From Notospermus geniculatus (Eukaryota > Nemertea > Pilidiophora > Heteronemertea > Lineidae): 64,000 bases of DNA. The notes below the pieces were generated by a model. The model was not told the origin of the DNA and made no database searches. It worked only from the letters and a program-made list of their open reading frames with translations. Made by a program: the position numbers and the translations under genes. Below are positions 54,924 to 64,000 of the stretch, piece after piece (the stretch's first letter is position 1; the number at the start of each line of letters is the position of its first letter). The stretch lies in NCBI GenBank assembly GCA_002633025.1, contig NMRB01000731.1, positions 173,206 through 237,205 of the forward strand. Direction: 5' to 3'.

Positions 54924-56476
54924 CAATCTCGTACCCAGAGATTAGTTACGCTTGGCCGACTGGTTGGATGTCGCTCCACTAATCTCTGAAATCTGGAGAC
55001 TGCTTACTTCCGGTTTCCAAGACACGTGTGTTACACACGGCGCATGGATATAGGCCTAGGCCTACTAATTTTTGACCGTTTCACCCCAAGTGTATATGGT
55101 GCTCCAATTAGTAGTGCTTTGTTTTTTCCTTAATAAATAGCAACAGATCTCTCATAACTAGCTTTCTTTGGACATTTTTGTATAATACTTTATTCTACAT
55201 GTACAGTCTTGTTAACAAGTAAAAAGACAGCTAATATCTCAGCTAAGATCGAAGGTTTCACCCTCAACATGTGTTATGTTATGCCCTATAATGTTGTTAA
55301 AAGGATCACATACAAAATTGAGGGTTTGTGACAAAATATCACTAAAATATCATGAAAATATCAATCTCAAAAAAACCTCATTTTTCAAAATTCGGAATAT
55401 TGAATTTAAAATCAGCGTGATATCATTCACCAGTCGATCCTATGAATTCCTTTGAACAAATTTTTAAAAAATCATTTCTCATTTTCCAGATATATCAGAA
55501 TATCGTCAGTTTTTATGAATTTGATATTTTGCAAAATTCGACAGTTTCGATATTTTTCCCTCGTCAACAGTCACTCATCATGATAACATAACAGTCCATA
55601 CTGATTATTCCGTCATTTTGACTACAATAGACGGAGAATTTAACGAAAGTCCTAAAATGCCCAAAAAATATAGCATGTTTTTCTGATGATATTTTGATAT
55701 TTTTTGAAAACAAGAGATTTTTCGAAATTTTTTTCACAGAATTTCTTAGAAATCATCAGGGAACAATATCAAGCTAATTTTGAAATGAAAATGGGGATTC
55801 TAAAAATTGTGTTGTTTCTTGATATTTTGAAATTCTAATATTTTCATGATAATTTGCCACAAATCCTAAATTTCGTATGTCATCATTTAGGCAACATATT
55901 TTTGTGTATAAAAATGGCAATCTTGCCCATAAATGACCATTGGCATCTCAGCAAAATAGGAAACATCACTGTCTTTTTATTTTTAACAAGACTGTACAAC
56001 GGATTCAATGCATCTGCGGTCTAAAATCGCACGAATTCCGTGAAGTAGCCAGCAGTCTCCAGATATAGTGTCAATCTCCTACCCAGAGTTCAACATTGCC
56101 TAACCTACTTTTGCACAGTGCAAATGCATTGATCAAGGCGGATGAATTTCTGACCGTTGCACAACCAATTGCGTAGGGATTCGAAAGAGTTCGTACTTTG
56201 TTCCTGAATAAAACACTGAATACCAAATGGAATGTTACAATAGTAGTATTTTTACAAATACTGGAACAAATTTTAATATTTGGTACGATTACTTTATCAA
56301 AATAATTTGTAAAATCGATGAGTACAAGAATCTTGTGCTGGGTTTATCCGTTTTCAGAGATCTTAGGTGAGGAACGATGTGGCGACCTTTTCAGATTGAG
56401 ATAGTGTAGCGACATCCATTCTCGGATCGGCCGAGCGTAACTACATGTAATATCTGAGTACGAGATTGCCACCAAG
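54924..56476. mobile_element. 1.55-kb element with CAATCTCGTACYCAGA ends and a nested inverted structure
   Basis: The left CAATCTCGTACCCAGAGATT and right GTTACGCTCGGCC...GTACGAGATTG ends are inverted over about 40 bases. A second inverted pair, TACAGTCTTGTTAACAAGTA against TTTTTAACAAGACTGTA, encloses 55201-55996, so one element probably sits inside another. Most of the inner part is AT-rich with no open frame. The right part matches 12700-12935 in reverse. Confidence 0.55.
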
Positions 56477-56767
56477 CGGGGCCAACTTCCGGCCTAAACG
56501 AATCGAATATCAATGTGATTTATTTACTTTTGTTATTCCTTGTTATTACGGCTCCATTGTAAACTCGATTGTATTGAGATCATGGATTCCGAAATAAACA
56601 AACAAACAAACAAATGTCATCCGTGGATGGAATCTGCCACTCATAGCCTCGTTTCCATATTAGGTTTCAAATGCATTTCAATCGAACGGCACAGACAAGG
56701 TTAGGTACGGCGTCAATCTTGATGGACTGGGATTTGGTATTCATCACTAAATAAATCCAAAGAAGAA

Positions 56768-57412
56768 AGCACAAAAATTGACACACAAAGTGGTAAATAT
56801 CAAGAAGTCAACTTCCAGGACTTAGCAAATTTTCGACCCCAACCGGGGTCTTCTTCAGGCTGGCACTTTTCCACACTAGATTTCGGAAAAGACTTTTCTG
56901 AAATCTTGTCTTTTCTGAAATCTAGTGTGGAAAAGTGGCAGCCTGAAGGAGACCCCGGTTGGGGTCGAAAATTTGCTAAGTCCTGGAACATCACTAAATA
57001 ATAATAAGCAAAAAGTCAATCTCCAGAATTCACGAATTTTCGACCCCAACCGGGGTCTTTTTCAAGTGGAACTTTACAATCTGAAACTCTAGAAAAGACT
57101 GAGCTGAAACCCGAATGTAGAACTAACACCTGTGTAGACAGGATGAGTGAGCAATTAAGGAAAGAATAGTGTCCAAGCCCATGGATGGTTGCTGGACCTA
57201 ATTAAGAGAGTGGATGTAATTAAGGGAAGAAAAGTGTCCAAGCCCCACGGCTGGTAGGTCCAGCTACCAGCCGTGGGGCTTGGACACTTTTCTTCCCGCT
57301 GCCCACTATTCTTTCCTTAATCACTTGAAAAAGACCCCGGTTGGGGTCGAAAATTCGTGAATTCTGGAGATTGACTTTTTGCTTATTATCATTTGTGTGT
57401 CAATTTTGTGCT
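56768..57412. mobile_element. Compound CGACCCC foldback element
   Basis: Outer arms AGCACAAAAATTGACACACA and TGTGTGTCAATTTTGTGCT enclose two palindromes: 56813-56988 and 57001-57389. Each arm contains TTTTCGACCCCAACCGGGGT followed by CTT, or its complement. A perfect inner hairpin is GTCCAAGCCCCACGGCTGGT with its complement near 57270. A half-copy lies at 5891-6000. Confidence 0.7.
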
Positions 57413-57554
57413 ATTCTGTATCTTGAACATCACTAAATAAATGTTATTCAAAAGAAGGATCAGTTCACCGAAGTACCGAATGTGCCACAAGCAACTACAT
57501 GTACGTGTACGTGTACGTGTACGTGCGTTGCCAACTAGCGATTTTTGTCCATTA

Positions 57555-58223
57555 CAGGGGCGGATACAGAGGGGGGGTTCTGGGGGTTGGAACCCCCCCG
57601 TCGGCGACGAAAGATAACATTTTTTTATCGCTTAACATAAAAAATCTCGCTTGTAGCGTAGCGCCCGCCAGTGTATCTGATGTAATCATGGTGAAACAAT
57701 CGTTGCATCAGTGACTCTTCCCGTGCTTTTGACAAGATACTGCATTATGTACTGTTTCGAAATGTCTAAAGTTCTGGCAATATTTTCAAAACATTTCTGC
57801 GACAAAACATTTTGAAAACTGTTTTCGAATATTGTTGCGGCTTGTTTCAGGGTTGCTCTACACTCTGAAAACATATTTTGATAATGTTGCAAATATATTG
57901 TTTTGCAAAGTTTCAGGTCCAGTCGAGTCCACATTGTGCAACAAACCGAAACCAAACGGTATTTTGGAAATGTTGCAAATTGGATGTTTTTGAAATGTTT
58001 TGCAAATGTTGATGGTGTAGGCCTAGGAGGCGTGGCATCGGACTTTCTCAACCTCAGATGCCGGGAAATTGCTTCTCGGAGCTTCTGATTTTCAAAATTT
58101 TCCTGGGGGAGGTCCCCCAGGCCCCCTTCAAAATGGCGCCAGTGAAGCGCATGCCTTCGACACGCGAGAGTCCAGTGGCCTCTACAGAACCCACCCCTCG
58201 AGAAAATCCTGGATCCGCCCCTG
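57555..58223. mobile_element. 669-bp element with CAGGGGCGGATCCAG-type ends, 5-bp target duplication
   Basis: CAGGGGCGGATACAG and CTGGATCCGCCCCTG are inverted ends. CATTA flanks both sides. The ends differ at one position. The interior has no transposase frame; a 121-codon minus-strand frame crosses it without a recognisable domain. Confidence 0.75.
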
Positions 58224-58402
58224 CATTATGAGCCACCCCGCTGCCCAATGTATGTACATGTGCGTCTAAGAATTAGTATGCCTATATCGTTTGCAGAATG
58301 CTCACTTGTGGAGCGTACTGATATCGAGATTAGGTATGTGTAAACTAATGATTTGCCACCTTGTTTCCTTTTGTTTGCAATTCACAGGGACACAAAATAA
58401 AC

Positions 58403-58590
58403 GGTCAGGTGTAATGAAATCTAATGTTCCCGATACCAGATGTCCGCTTGATCTTTTGTTCAGGGGACATCTCATGACAGAAGTTCCTGTCTGTTAGTGT
58501 CCGGCCTATTGTAGCTGCCGCTTATTCCGTCAGAATCTTTTGTTGGGGGACATCTCAAATCGGGGTACATGACATTCTACTACACCGGTA
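58403..58590. mobile_element. MITE with CAGGTGTAA-type ends
   Basis: TCAGGTGTAATGAAATCTAA with GTTCCC is paired loosely with GGGGTACATGACATTCTACT and ACACCGG at the right. It sits next to a similar element at 58639. Confidence 0.4.
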
Positions 58591-58638
58591 CCTGGCGTTC
58601 TGTGGATGCACATGCGACTACCGGACCATCAGAATAAA

Positions 58639-58812
58639 GCCGGTGTAAAGGGAAAGAATGTCCCCAGGAAAAACTGTCCCAGGAACAAAAGATCCTATTG
58701 TTACATTCTAATCTCTGGGGATTGGTTTTCTATAATCATGCCGCTTATTCCGTCATTCAACAATAGAAGTGGACACTTTTTACAGGGGGACATTCTGTAC
58801 CGTTACACCGGC
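58639..58812. mobile_element. MITE with GCCGGTGTAA ends, just upstream of the GPCR
   Basis: GCCGGTGTAAAGGGAAAGAA and TGTACCGTTACACCGGC are inverted, and AGAATGTCCCC pairs with GGGGGACATTCT. Its right end lies 37 bases before the GPCR start codon and 32 bases before the probable splice acceptor. Confidence 0.75.
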
Positions 58813-58830
58813 ACATAAAAATAATCCAAC

Positions 58831-58844
58831 TTCACTCTCTACAG
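58831..58844 (+). promoter_or_regulatory. Probable splice acceptor just before the GPCR start codon
   Basis: TTCACTCTCTACAG is a good pyrimidine tract with CAG, and it decides between the two in-frame ATGs. A non-coding first exon should lie upstream; it was not located. Confidence 0.5.
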
Positions 58845-58849
58845 AGAGC

Positions 58850-59947
58850 ATGAATTACACCATCGAACAACCACGTCCAGGTGATATCATACAGTGCATA
58901 TCGAACTTCGGTTACCCGAAATCTATCGTTACCTACTGGGAATGGCAGGTTGCCGAAGTGCTGATGGCGTATTTACCACCAGTTATCATCGTTCTAGGAA
59001 CTTTTTTCAATTTCTTGACGATTGCAGTGGTCAGATCGAGCAAGATAGGGACTTCGTCGACGAGGCTGCTTCAGATTGTCTTAGCCATCGTGGATACATT
59101 CACGTTAGATTTAGGTTTGACTGAATGGTGGGTGTACTACACTTTTTGTACTTTCGTGCGAGCTTTGTTACCAGGCCTTTGTAAAATCTACTCATATTCT
59201 GTGAGCGTCACCTTGCAAACTTCCTCATGGATGATCATGATTATTACAATCGAGCGATGCATTTCTGTGTGTTTTCCGCTGAAAGCTGCCACGCTTTGCA
59301 CAAAAAAATGGGCAGTACGCTGCTTGATAGCTTCACTGATATTGATCCTAACTCAAAATACTTACTTTCTCGTTGCCTTCTCGCAAGGGCACGATAAAAC
59401 ATACTGCTTGACCACTCACGAAGAAATGGACCCAAATTTATACGATGCATTGACGTACTGGACTGATCTGATAATGAAAGCGATATTACCATTTTCTGTC
59501 ATCATAATCTGTAACTTTGCTATCATTGTTCGAATAATCGATTCAGGACGAATGAGAAACCGAAATAAGTCAGGCGATCAAGGTGCAAGAGACAAACAAC
59601 TAGTAGAAATTACAGCGATGCTTCTGACGGTTAGCACCGCTTTTCTTATATTCACGATGCCAATGCCAGTATTCTACCTTGTTACCTCTGTTTTCAATGA
59701 TTACTACTCAGACAGTGTATCAATAACCATGCAGGCCCGGTTATCATTGATCAGAAGGTGTTGTGATATTCTAACATATTCAAATAATGCATTTAATTTT
59801 CTCTTATACTGCATGAGTGGTTCGCAGTTTCGAGGACGGTTTCTCGAGATGATGCGCGAAACAGTCAAGGCATGCGGCCGTTCATTCAGAACACAGCATA
59901 ATGTGCGCTCAATATTTAAAAATCGGTATTTTTTCTACGACCTATAG
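58850..59947 (+). CDS. Rhodopsin-class (class A) GPCR, FMRFamide-receptor-like, 365 aa
   Basis: The protein has a 40-residue N-terminus with an N-glycosylation site (N2-Y-T) and seven hydrophobic segments. Family marks (residue numbers from this ATG): N54 of TM1; D82 of TM2 (LAIVDTF); C111 at the top of TM3 and C186 in loop 2, the usual disulfide pair; E135-R136-C137 in place of DRY, followed by ISVCFPLKAATLC; NAFNFLLYC (313-321) in place of NPxxY, then a basic C-terminal tail. The TIERxISVxxPLKA and NFLLYC phrases are typical of the FMRFamide/peptide receptor-like group that is expanded in marine invertebrates. The ligand is unknown; a neuropeptide is likely. I chose the ATG at 58850 because the acceptor TTCACTCTCTACAG ends at 58844; an in-frame ATG at 58769 lies inside the MITE. 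It would act at the plasma membrane through a G protein. Confidence 0.87.
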   Translation: MNYTIEQPRPGDIIQCISNFGYPKSIVTYWEWQVAEVLMAYLPPVIIVLGTFFNFLTIAVVRSSKIGTSSTRLLQIVLAIVDTFTLDLGLTEWWVYYTFCTFVRALLPGLCKIYSYSVSVTLQTSSWMIMIITIERCISVCFPLKAATLCTKKWAVRCLIASLILILTQNTYFLVAFSQGHDKTYCLTTHEEMDPNLYDALTYWTDLIMKAILPFSVIIICNFAIIVRIIDSGRMRNRNKSGDQGARDKQLVEITAMLLTVSTAFLIFTMPMPVFYLVTSVFNDYYSDSVSITMQARLSLIRRCCDILTYSNNAFNFLLYCMSGSQFRGRFLEMMRETVKACGRSFRTQHNVRSIFKNRYFFYDL

Positions 59948-60218
59948 TCATCTATGAAACCAAATTTGTTACACCTACATGTAAGACGTATAAACCCTGC
60001 TTCGTACATTCTCACATAAAAATGTGAATTTGGGTTAGAAGTCATGGCATTAAAAGGGACCTCTAGAGGGAACCCGGGGATACCACACTCAAAAAAAAAG
60101 AAATTGTCACTGGAGTACAGAGTAGTTTTCCAGATACTTTGTTGACGGCCATTTCATTTACATCGTAGTGGGTTCAGCTGCGGATACTTTGTACACGGCG
60201 ATTTCTTATTAAAGTGTA
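59948..60218. other. 3' flank of the GPCR gene
   Basis: No canonical AATAAA within the first 250 bases; a variant ATTAAA lies near 60208. No other feature. Confidence 0.35.
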
Positions 60219-60389
60219 CAGGTGTGACGGGAATCAACGTCCTAGGAATGCAAGTCCGCCAAACAATAGCCCGATATTGTAAGGTTATATTCGAATGGTC
60301 ATGGTCTCTCTAGCCATATATTCTAATCCCTCGCTAAACAATGAGACCGGACTTTGATTCCAGGGGGACTTTGATCCCTGTCACACCTG
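60219..60389. mobile_element. MITE with CAGGTGTGAC ends
   Basis: CAGGTGTGACGGGAATCAA and TTTGATCCCTGTCACACCTG are inverted. Subterminal AAGTCCGCCAAACAATAG and CTAAACAATGAGACCGGACTT are also related. Family of 58639 and 16470. Confidence 0.7.
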
Positions 60390-61540
60390 GTTCAACTGAC
60401 TGACCACGTAAGAAGTGGCTTTCTAAAGAGCCTGTATAGAGGCAGCTTTTAGTGCATATTGATATGATTACTAACACAGAATTGGTGGCATGAAGATCCA
60501 GCTTCGGGATCAATATTTGAAGTAAAATTTCATCAATGTCAACATTTGATTCACAATTCATGAGTTCATGGTCACTAGCGCCATCTATTGCATAGCTGAT
60601 AGCAAGCTGCCTGTAGAGTCCCTTTAACCTTCAAGTGTAAGTCTTGTTGCCAGCTTGAATAGTAACGGTACACGCATTTTACATATACATGTACATTTAT
60701 AGACAAATTCATCAGGATTATATCCAGAGTTAACGGAACCAGGGTGGGGGTAAGGATAGATTTTAGAGGATTTGTTTCTGAATAGATGGTTGTTTTATGC
60801 AACAATGAGTGATAAAGTTATAACTGAAAACGGAAAGTAATAGGGCATGCCCCTGAAGAACTAAAGGCGGTGAAAGTAGGCCTATTAGGCCTAGGCCTAG
60901 CTACAGTGACAGGCGAACGCCAACCGACTCTGCCGGCAAGGTGGAATGGTTTTGGTCAATGTGGATGCTAACTAGGCCTAAGTGGCAGAATGGGTGGTTG
61001 GTGAGAGGATGCATTGTCCACGTATGGCCAATGCATCCTCTCACAGAGTGTTGGTGTCTTTCCCCTCTGTTTGGAATAGAGCACCAGTGGCCCACGAAAA
61101 ACACACACAACCGACTGCAAGCCGTAAAATAAGGGTGTATCGGTAGGCCTAGGCCTAGTCCATGATGTTCTTCTCACCCCATAATCTTCTTTCCCTCTTC
61201 TTTTCACCCTCTGTTTGCAATAGAGCAACATGTGCATGGCCTACACAAAACACACAACCGACTGGAAGCCGCACGCAGCGTAGGCCCTTGCGTCCCGAAA
61301 ACAAAAGTACATTAAAAACAAACAAAATCCCACTCGACATGCTCGACGTGACCTCTTTGGCAATTCTCCCACTCTGCAACACACACACTGCACTCTCCCA
61401 CCCCAGAGGCCAACCATACGCAATGGGCATATANGATTGAAATACGGTTTGGGGAAAGAGTTTCGTCCCCGAGCTTCAATAGATTTTTGCAACAGCTTAT
61501 AATGAGAAAGGGTCACTGAGGCTGAATCGGTTAATGTCGT
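60390..61540. other. No gene seen
   Basis: Short frames on both strands (61162-61516) overlap each other and show no domain. CCTCTGTTTGCAATAGAGCA occurs twice (about 61055 and 61205), a local duplication. N at 61435. Confidence 0.45.
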
Positions 61541-61547
61541 CCTGGGT

Positions 61548-61618
61548 ACACCTCATTATTACCCAGGGTAATCCTGGGTAATCCTTTTTGTTACCCAGGA
61601 CGATCCTGGGTATAAATA
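61548..61618. repeat. ACCCAGG/CCTGGGT palindrome cluster
   Basis: GTCCTGGGTA and TACCCAGGAC, plus two inner TACCCAGGGTAATCCTGGGT repeats, can pair with each other. Possibly a short MITE. Confidence 0.5.
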
Positions 61619-61753
61619 AGGTGCCTTAACATTACCCAGTTTGAAATCCGCGCCATTTTCCACCTGCGCCCGAGGCACGGTACTATCTTATTCTAGCCTG
61701 CCACGAATTTATACACGTGCATTGTGACGTGGTGATTGTCAGCAGCTGTCAGA

Positions 61754-61921
61754 ATGGCAACTCGCGTTAAAGACTGCGATTTACAGGCGTATTTGCAATC
61801 TATTCCATCCTATAGGGGTGGAATTTTCATTTCAAAAGGAAGAGAGCTGAAGAAAAATCTGGTGGATGTCGATAATGGTAGATACAAGTTGAAAGCACGT
61901 GTCAAAGTTGATGCGAACTGA
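61754..61921 (+). CDS. Hypothetical 55-aa ORF
   Basis: An ATG (TCAGAATGGCA) opens a frame encoding MATRVKDCDLQAYLQSIPSY, then GGIFISKGRELKKNLVDVDN and a basic KLKARVKVDAN tail before TGA. The composition is protein-like (YLQSIPSYRGG, helix then beta-like). It could be the 5' exon of a spliced gene, since ATG/GTAGAT inside it is a weak donor, or a remnant of a transposon protein. I do not recognise it with confidence. Confidence 0.3.
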   Translation: MATRVKDCDLQAYLQSIPSYRGGIFISKGRELKKNLVDVDNGRYKLKARVKVDAN

Positions 61922-62004
61922 AGTGGCTTGCACGTGACACCATGATATGCACTGGGAGGGGCAGTTGCCAGCGAGAATGTGAACGCACGTAACACAACCT
62001 CGGT

Positions 62005-62096
62005 CATCTTAGATCTGAGTTTCAGTCTCTAAAATCCACAGCAAGCCGCTGGGTGGGGAAAATCGTACGGGGCCCGGTGGATTTGTGACCCAGGCT
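62005..62096. repeat. 92-bp dispersed repeat, copy of 19947-20038
   Basis: Starts CATCTTAGATCTGAGTTTCA and ends CCCAGGCT. It has the same length as, and very few differences from, the copy in the second precursor gene's intron. Confidence 0.8.
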
Positions 62097-62308
62097 GAAG
62101 GCACCACTTTTGTAAATATTGATCATCAGTTTCAATCATGCGGTTTGAGAGATCAAACCACAAACACTTCTCCTTTCATCAACCTCTGGTTAGTCCAATT
62201 CGTCATTTTAATAACCTCGAATTGCTGTAGTTCCCATTTTCCACAATTTCAACCTTTTTGACAATATCAGCTTCCTTGCGGGCAGGCTGCAGGTGCTCCT
62301 AACGCTAT

Positions 62309-62547
62309 GAATCCATTCCTGATTTTCTGCGTTGCGACTTGCTTTGGAACCTGCTATGTACCTGCGATTGAATACGATCACAAGGAACTGATACCGGTCG
62401 CCGACCGATTGCCGACTGAAATTGATCACATCTTCATCATTGGTGGAAATCACGTCTAGCGAGTCCACTCCGGCGAGTGCCCAGTTTCAAAACAAGTCGC
62501 AACGCAAAATCAGCTTGAAAATCAATGGTGGATTCCTGGCTTTAAGC
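62309..62547. mobile_element. AAGCTAGG family element, copy 2
   Basis: Contains CTGATTTTCTGCGTTGCGAC, GATACCGGTCGCCGACCGAT and ends GGTGGATTCCTGGCTTT. The left terminus is worn. It abuts the short copy that follows at a shared TTTAAGCTAGG. Confidence 0.65.
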
Positions 62548-62652
62548 TAGGAATCCACTGCTGATTTTCTGCTTTGCAACCTGCTACCTGCGATTGAATA
62601 CGATCGGAACTGATACCGGTCGCCGACCTGCAATTGATCGAGTGCCTAGCTT
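62548..62652. mobile_element. AAGCTAGG family element, short copy 3
   Basis: AAGCTAGGAATCCACTGCTG at the left and GTGCCTAGCTTT at the right, with a large internal deletion. It preserves the uninterrupted CCACTGCTGATTTT site used to date the insertion at 43934. Confidence 0.7.
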
Positions 62653-63363
62653 TAGGAACGTGAGGCATTTCCTAGGGTGACTAACTTTAGGATCATCGAG
62701 GGGGTCAGTAATCGAGGGGGTCAGTCAGGTGTGGGCTCAATTCTAAAAGTAAAGAAAACTGTCAGCAAAAATATGAAAAAATACAGATAAGTGACTACAG
62801 CCGTTCATGATTTTGTTTGTACATGTAATTTCTAATAAAACATAATATTCGGTAAAAAAAAACATGAAAAAAAAAATCGATTAGGAATTCGAAGTTGTCT
62901 TTCCCCTGCAAGGTCTTAAGTGTCCACAGCAGCCAGACATCGATTTTCGGACGCTAAGTCAACATTGAACGATTAAAAAAGCTGCAATTCATGCTATTGT
63001 GATTACTCACCAGTCAAATTCAATCTGATTTATTGAATCAAACGTAATATCTTGACAGTTAATCGCAATTAGGAGGATCCTTAAATCACAGTAACGATCA
63101 TCCTTGAGTCGTCGTAGTTTCCGAAACGAACGTGAACCGAAAATCGGATGTCAATTATTTTCATTATTTTCCTGGTAAGAGATATCAGACTGGTGCTCCG
63201 AGATCATGTGCAAGAATGGACGACTCAAGTCTTAAAGGGAGACATCCGAAAGATATTGCCCGGCGGACACTAGTTGTTTTTGTTTTGATTAGCGCACAAC
63301 ACCGTCTGTTAATCATCGGTGACACTACGCTATGGCACAGGCCCCTGGAGAGCTATCAGTGAG
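62653..63363. other. No gene seen
   Basis: Short frames only. Confidence 0.4.
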
Positions 63364-63597
63364 TTTAGAACACGTACCTAACCAAACGTATCTAAAAAAA
63401 ACACACCCCGAGCTCACGAATTCGTGAGCTCGGGCTGTGTTTTTTTGCAAACTAGTGTTTTTTTGGTTAGATACGTGTTCTAAACTCACTGATAGCTCTC
63501 CGAGCCCCGAGCTCACGAATTCGTGAGCTCGGGCTGTGTTTTTTGCAAACTAGTGTTTTTTTGGTTAGATACGTGTTCTAAACTCACTGATAGCTCT
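63364..63597. repeat. Palindrome-bearing 99-bp tandem repeat next to the gap
   Basis: A perfect 28-bp palindrome (CCCGAGCTCACGAA and its complement) lies at 63407-63434 and again at 63506-63533, in units of 99 bases. The sequence just before (TTAGAACACGTACCTAACCA) is the inverse of GGTTAGATACGTGTTCTAA found in each unit. The second unit runs into the N gap. Confidence 0.8.
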
Positions 63598-64000
63598 NNN
63601 NNNNNNNNNNNNNNNNNNNNNNNNNNNNNNNNNNNNNNNNNNNNNNNNNNNNNNNNNNNNNNNNNNNNNNNNNNNNNNNNNNNNNNNNNNNNNNNNNNNN
63701 NNNNNNNNNNNNNNNNNNNNNNNNNNNNNNNNNNNNNNNNNNNNNNNNNNNNNNNNNNNNNNNNNNNNNNNNNNNNNNNNNNNNNNNNNNNNNNNNNNNN
63801 NNNNNNNNNNNNNNNNNNNNNNNNNNNNNNNNNNNNNNNNNNNNNNNNNNNNNNNNNNNNNNNNNNNNNNNNNNNNNNNNNNNNNNNNNNNNNNNNNNNN
63901 NNNNNNNNNNNNNNNNNNNNNNNNNNNNNNNNNNNNNNNNNNNNNNNNNNNNNNNNNNNNNNNNNNNNNNNNNNNNNNNNNNNNNNNNNNNNNNNNNNNN
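63598..64000. other. Assembly gap (N)
   Basis: 403 N bases to the window end, beginning inside the 99-bp palindromic repeat. Confidence 0.99.

Overview
The window is animal nuclear DNA. It has split genes with GT-AG introns, tRNA genes that do not encode CCA, TATA/CCAAT promoter elements, and long gene-poor stretches full of short inverted-repeat transposons. The very frequent palindromes ACATGTA and TAGGCCTA, together with the gene types, suggest a marine invertebrate, perhaps a deuterostome such as an echinoderm or hemichordate. That placement is inference from style, not proof.

Genes with good support: (1) a five-exon plus-strand gene at 11073-15191 for a 163-residue secreted precursor cut up by multibasic sites; (2) a minus-strand gene at 18301-20875 for a second, smaller secreted precursor (about 113-115 residues) with a KKR and an RKKR site; (3) a three-exon minus-strand gene at 23297-26890 for a 12-TM major facilitator of the MFSD4 / NaGLT1-like group, one intron of which uses a GC-AG splice pair; (4) an intronless-CDS rhodopsin-class GPCR at 58850-59947 of the FMRFamide-receptor-like kind; (5) two identical tRNA-Cys(GCA) genes at 16249-16320 and 45238-45309, both on the minus strand. 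Weaker candidates are a minus-strand gene starting at 8968, a 132-nt plus-strand exon at 31189-31320, and short ORFs at 27659, 61754 and 2974.

Layout: 1-9 kb is a weak minus-strand gene with a GA-rich minisatellite at 3.1-3.6 kb. 11-21 kb holds the two convergent peptide-precursor genes with a tRNA between them. 23-27 kb is the transporter. 27-58 kb is almost gene-free and is a mosaic of transposons: TTAA-flanked MITEs, elements with CAGG ends and 5-bp target duplications, a Mutator-like element with a 9-bp duplication, a TA-flanked element with near-perfect 27-bp ends, and a 2.2-kb inverted repeat. 58.6-60 kb is the GPCR, crowded by small MITEs. 60-63.6 kb is again repeats, ending in an N gap.

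The most interesting content is the pair of convergent secretory genes. They share one architecture: a TATA box, a 39-nt first coding exon ending in phase 0, then phase-1 introns. Neither precursor matches a family I can name with confidence. Together with the orphan-looking peptide GPCR further along they make a plausible neuropeptide/hormone toolkit, but nothing in the sequence links receptor and ligand.
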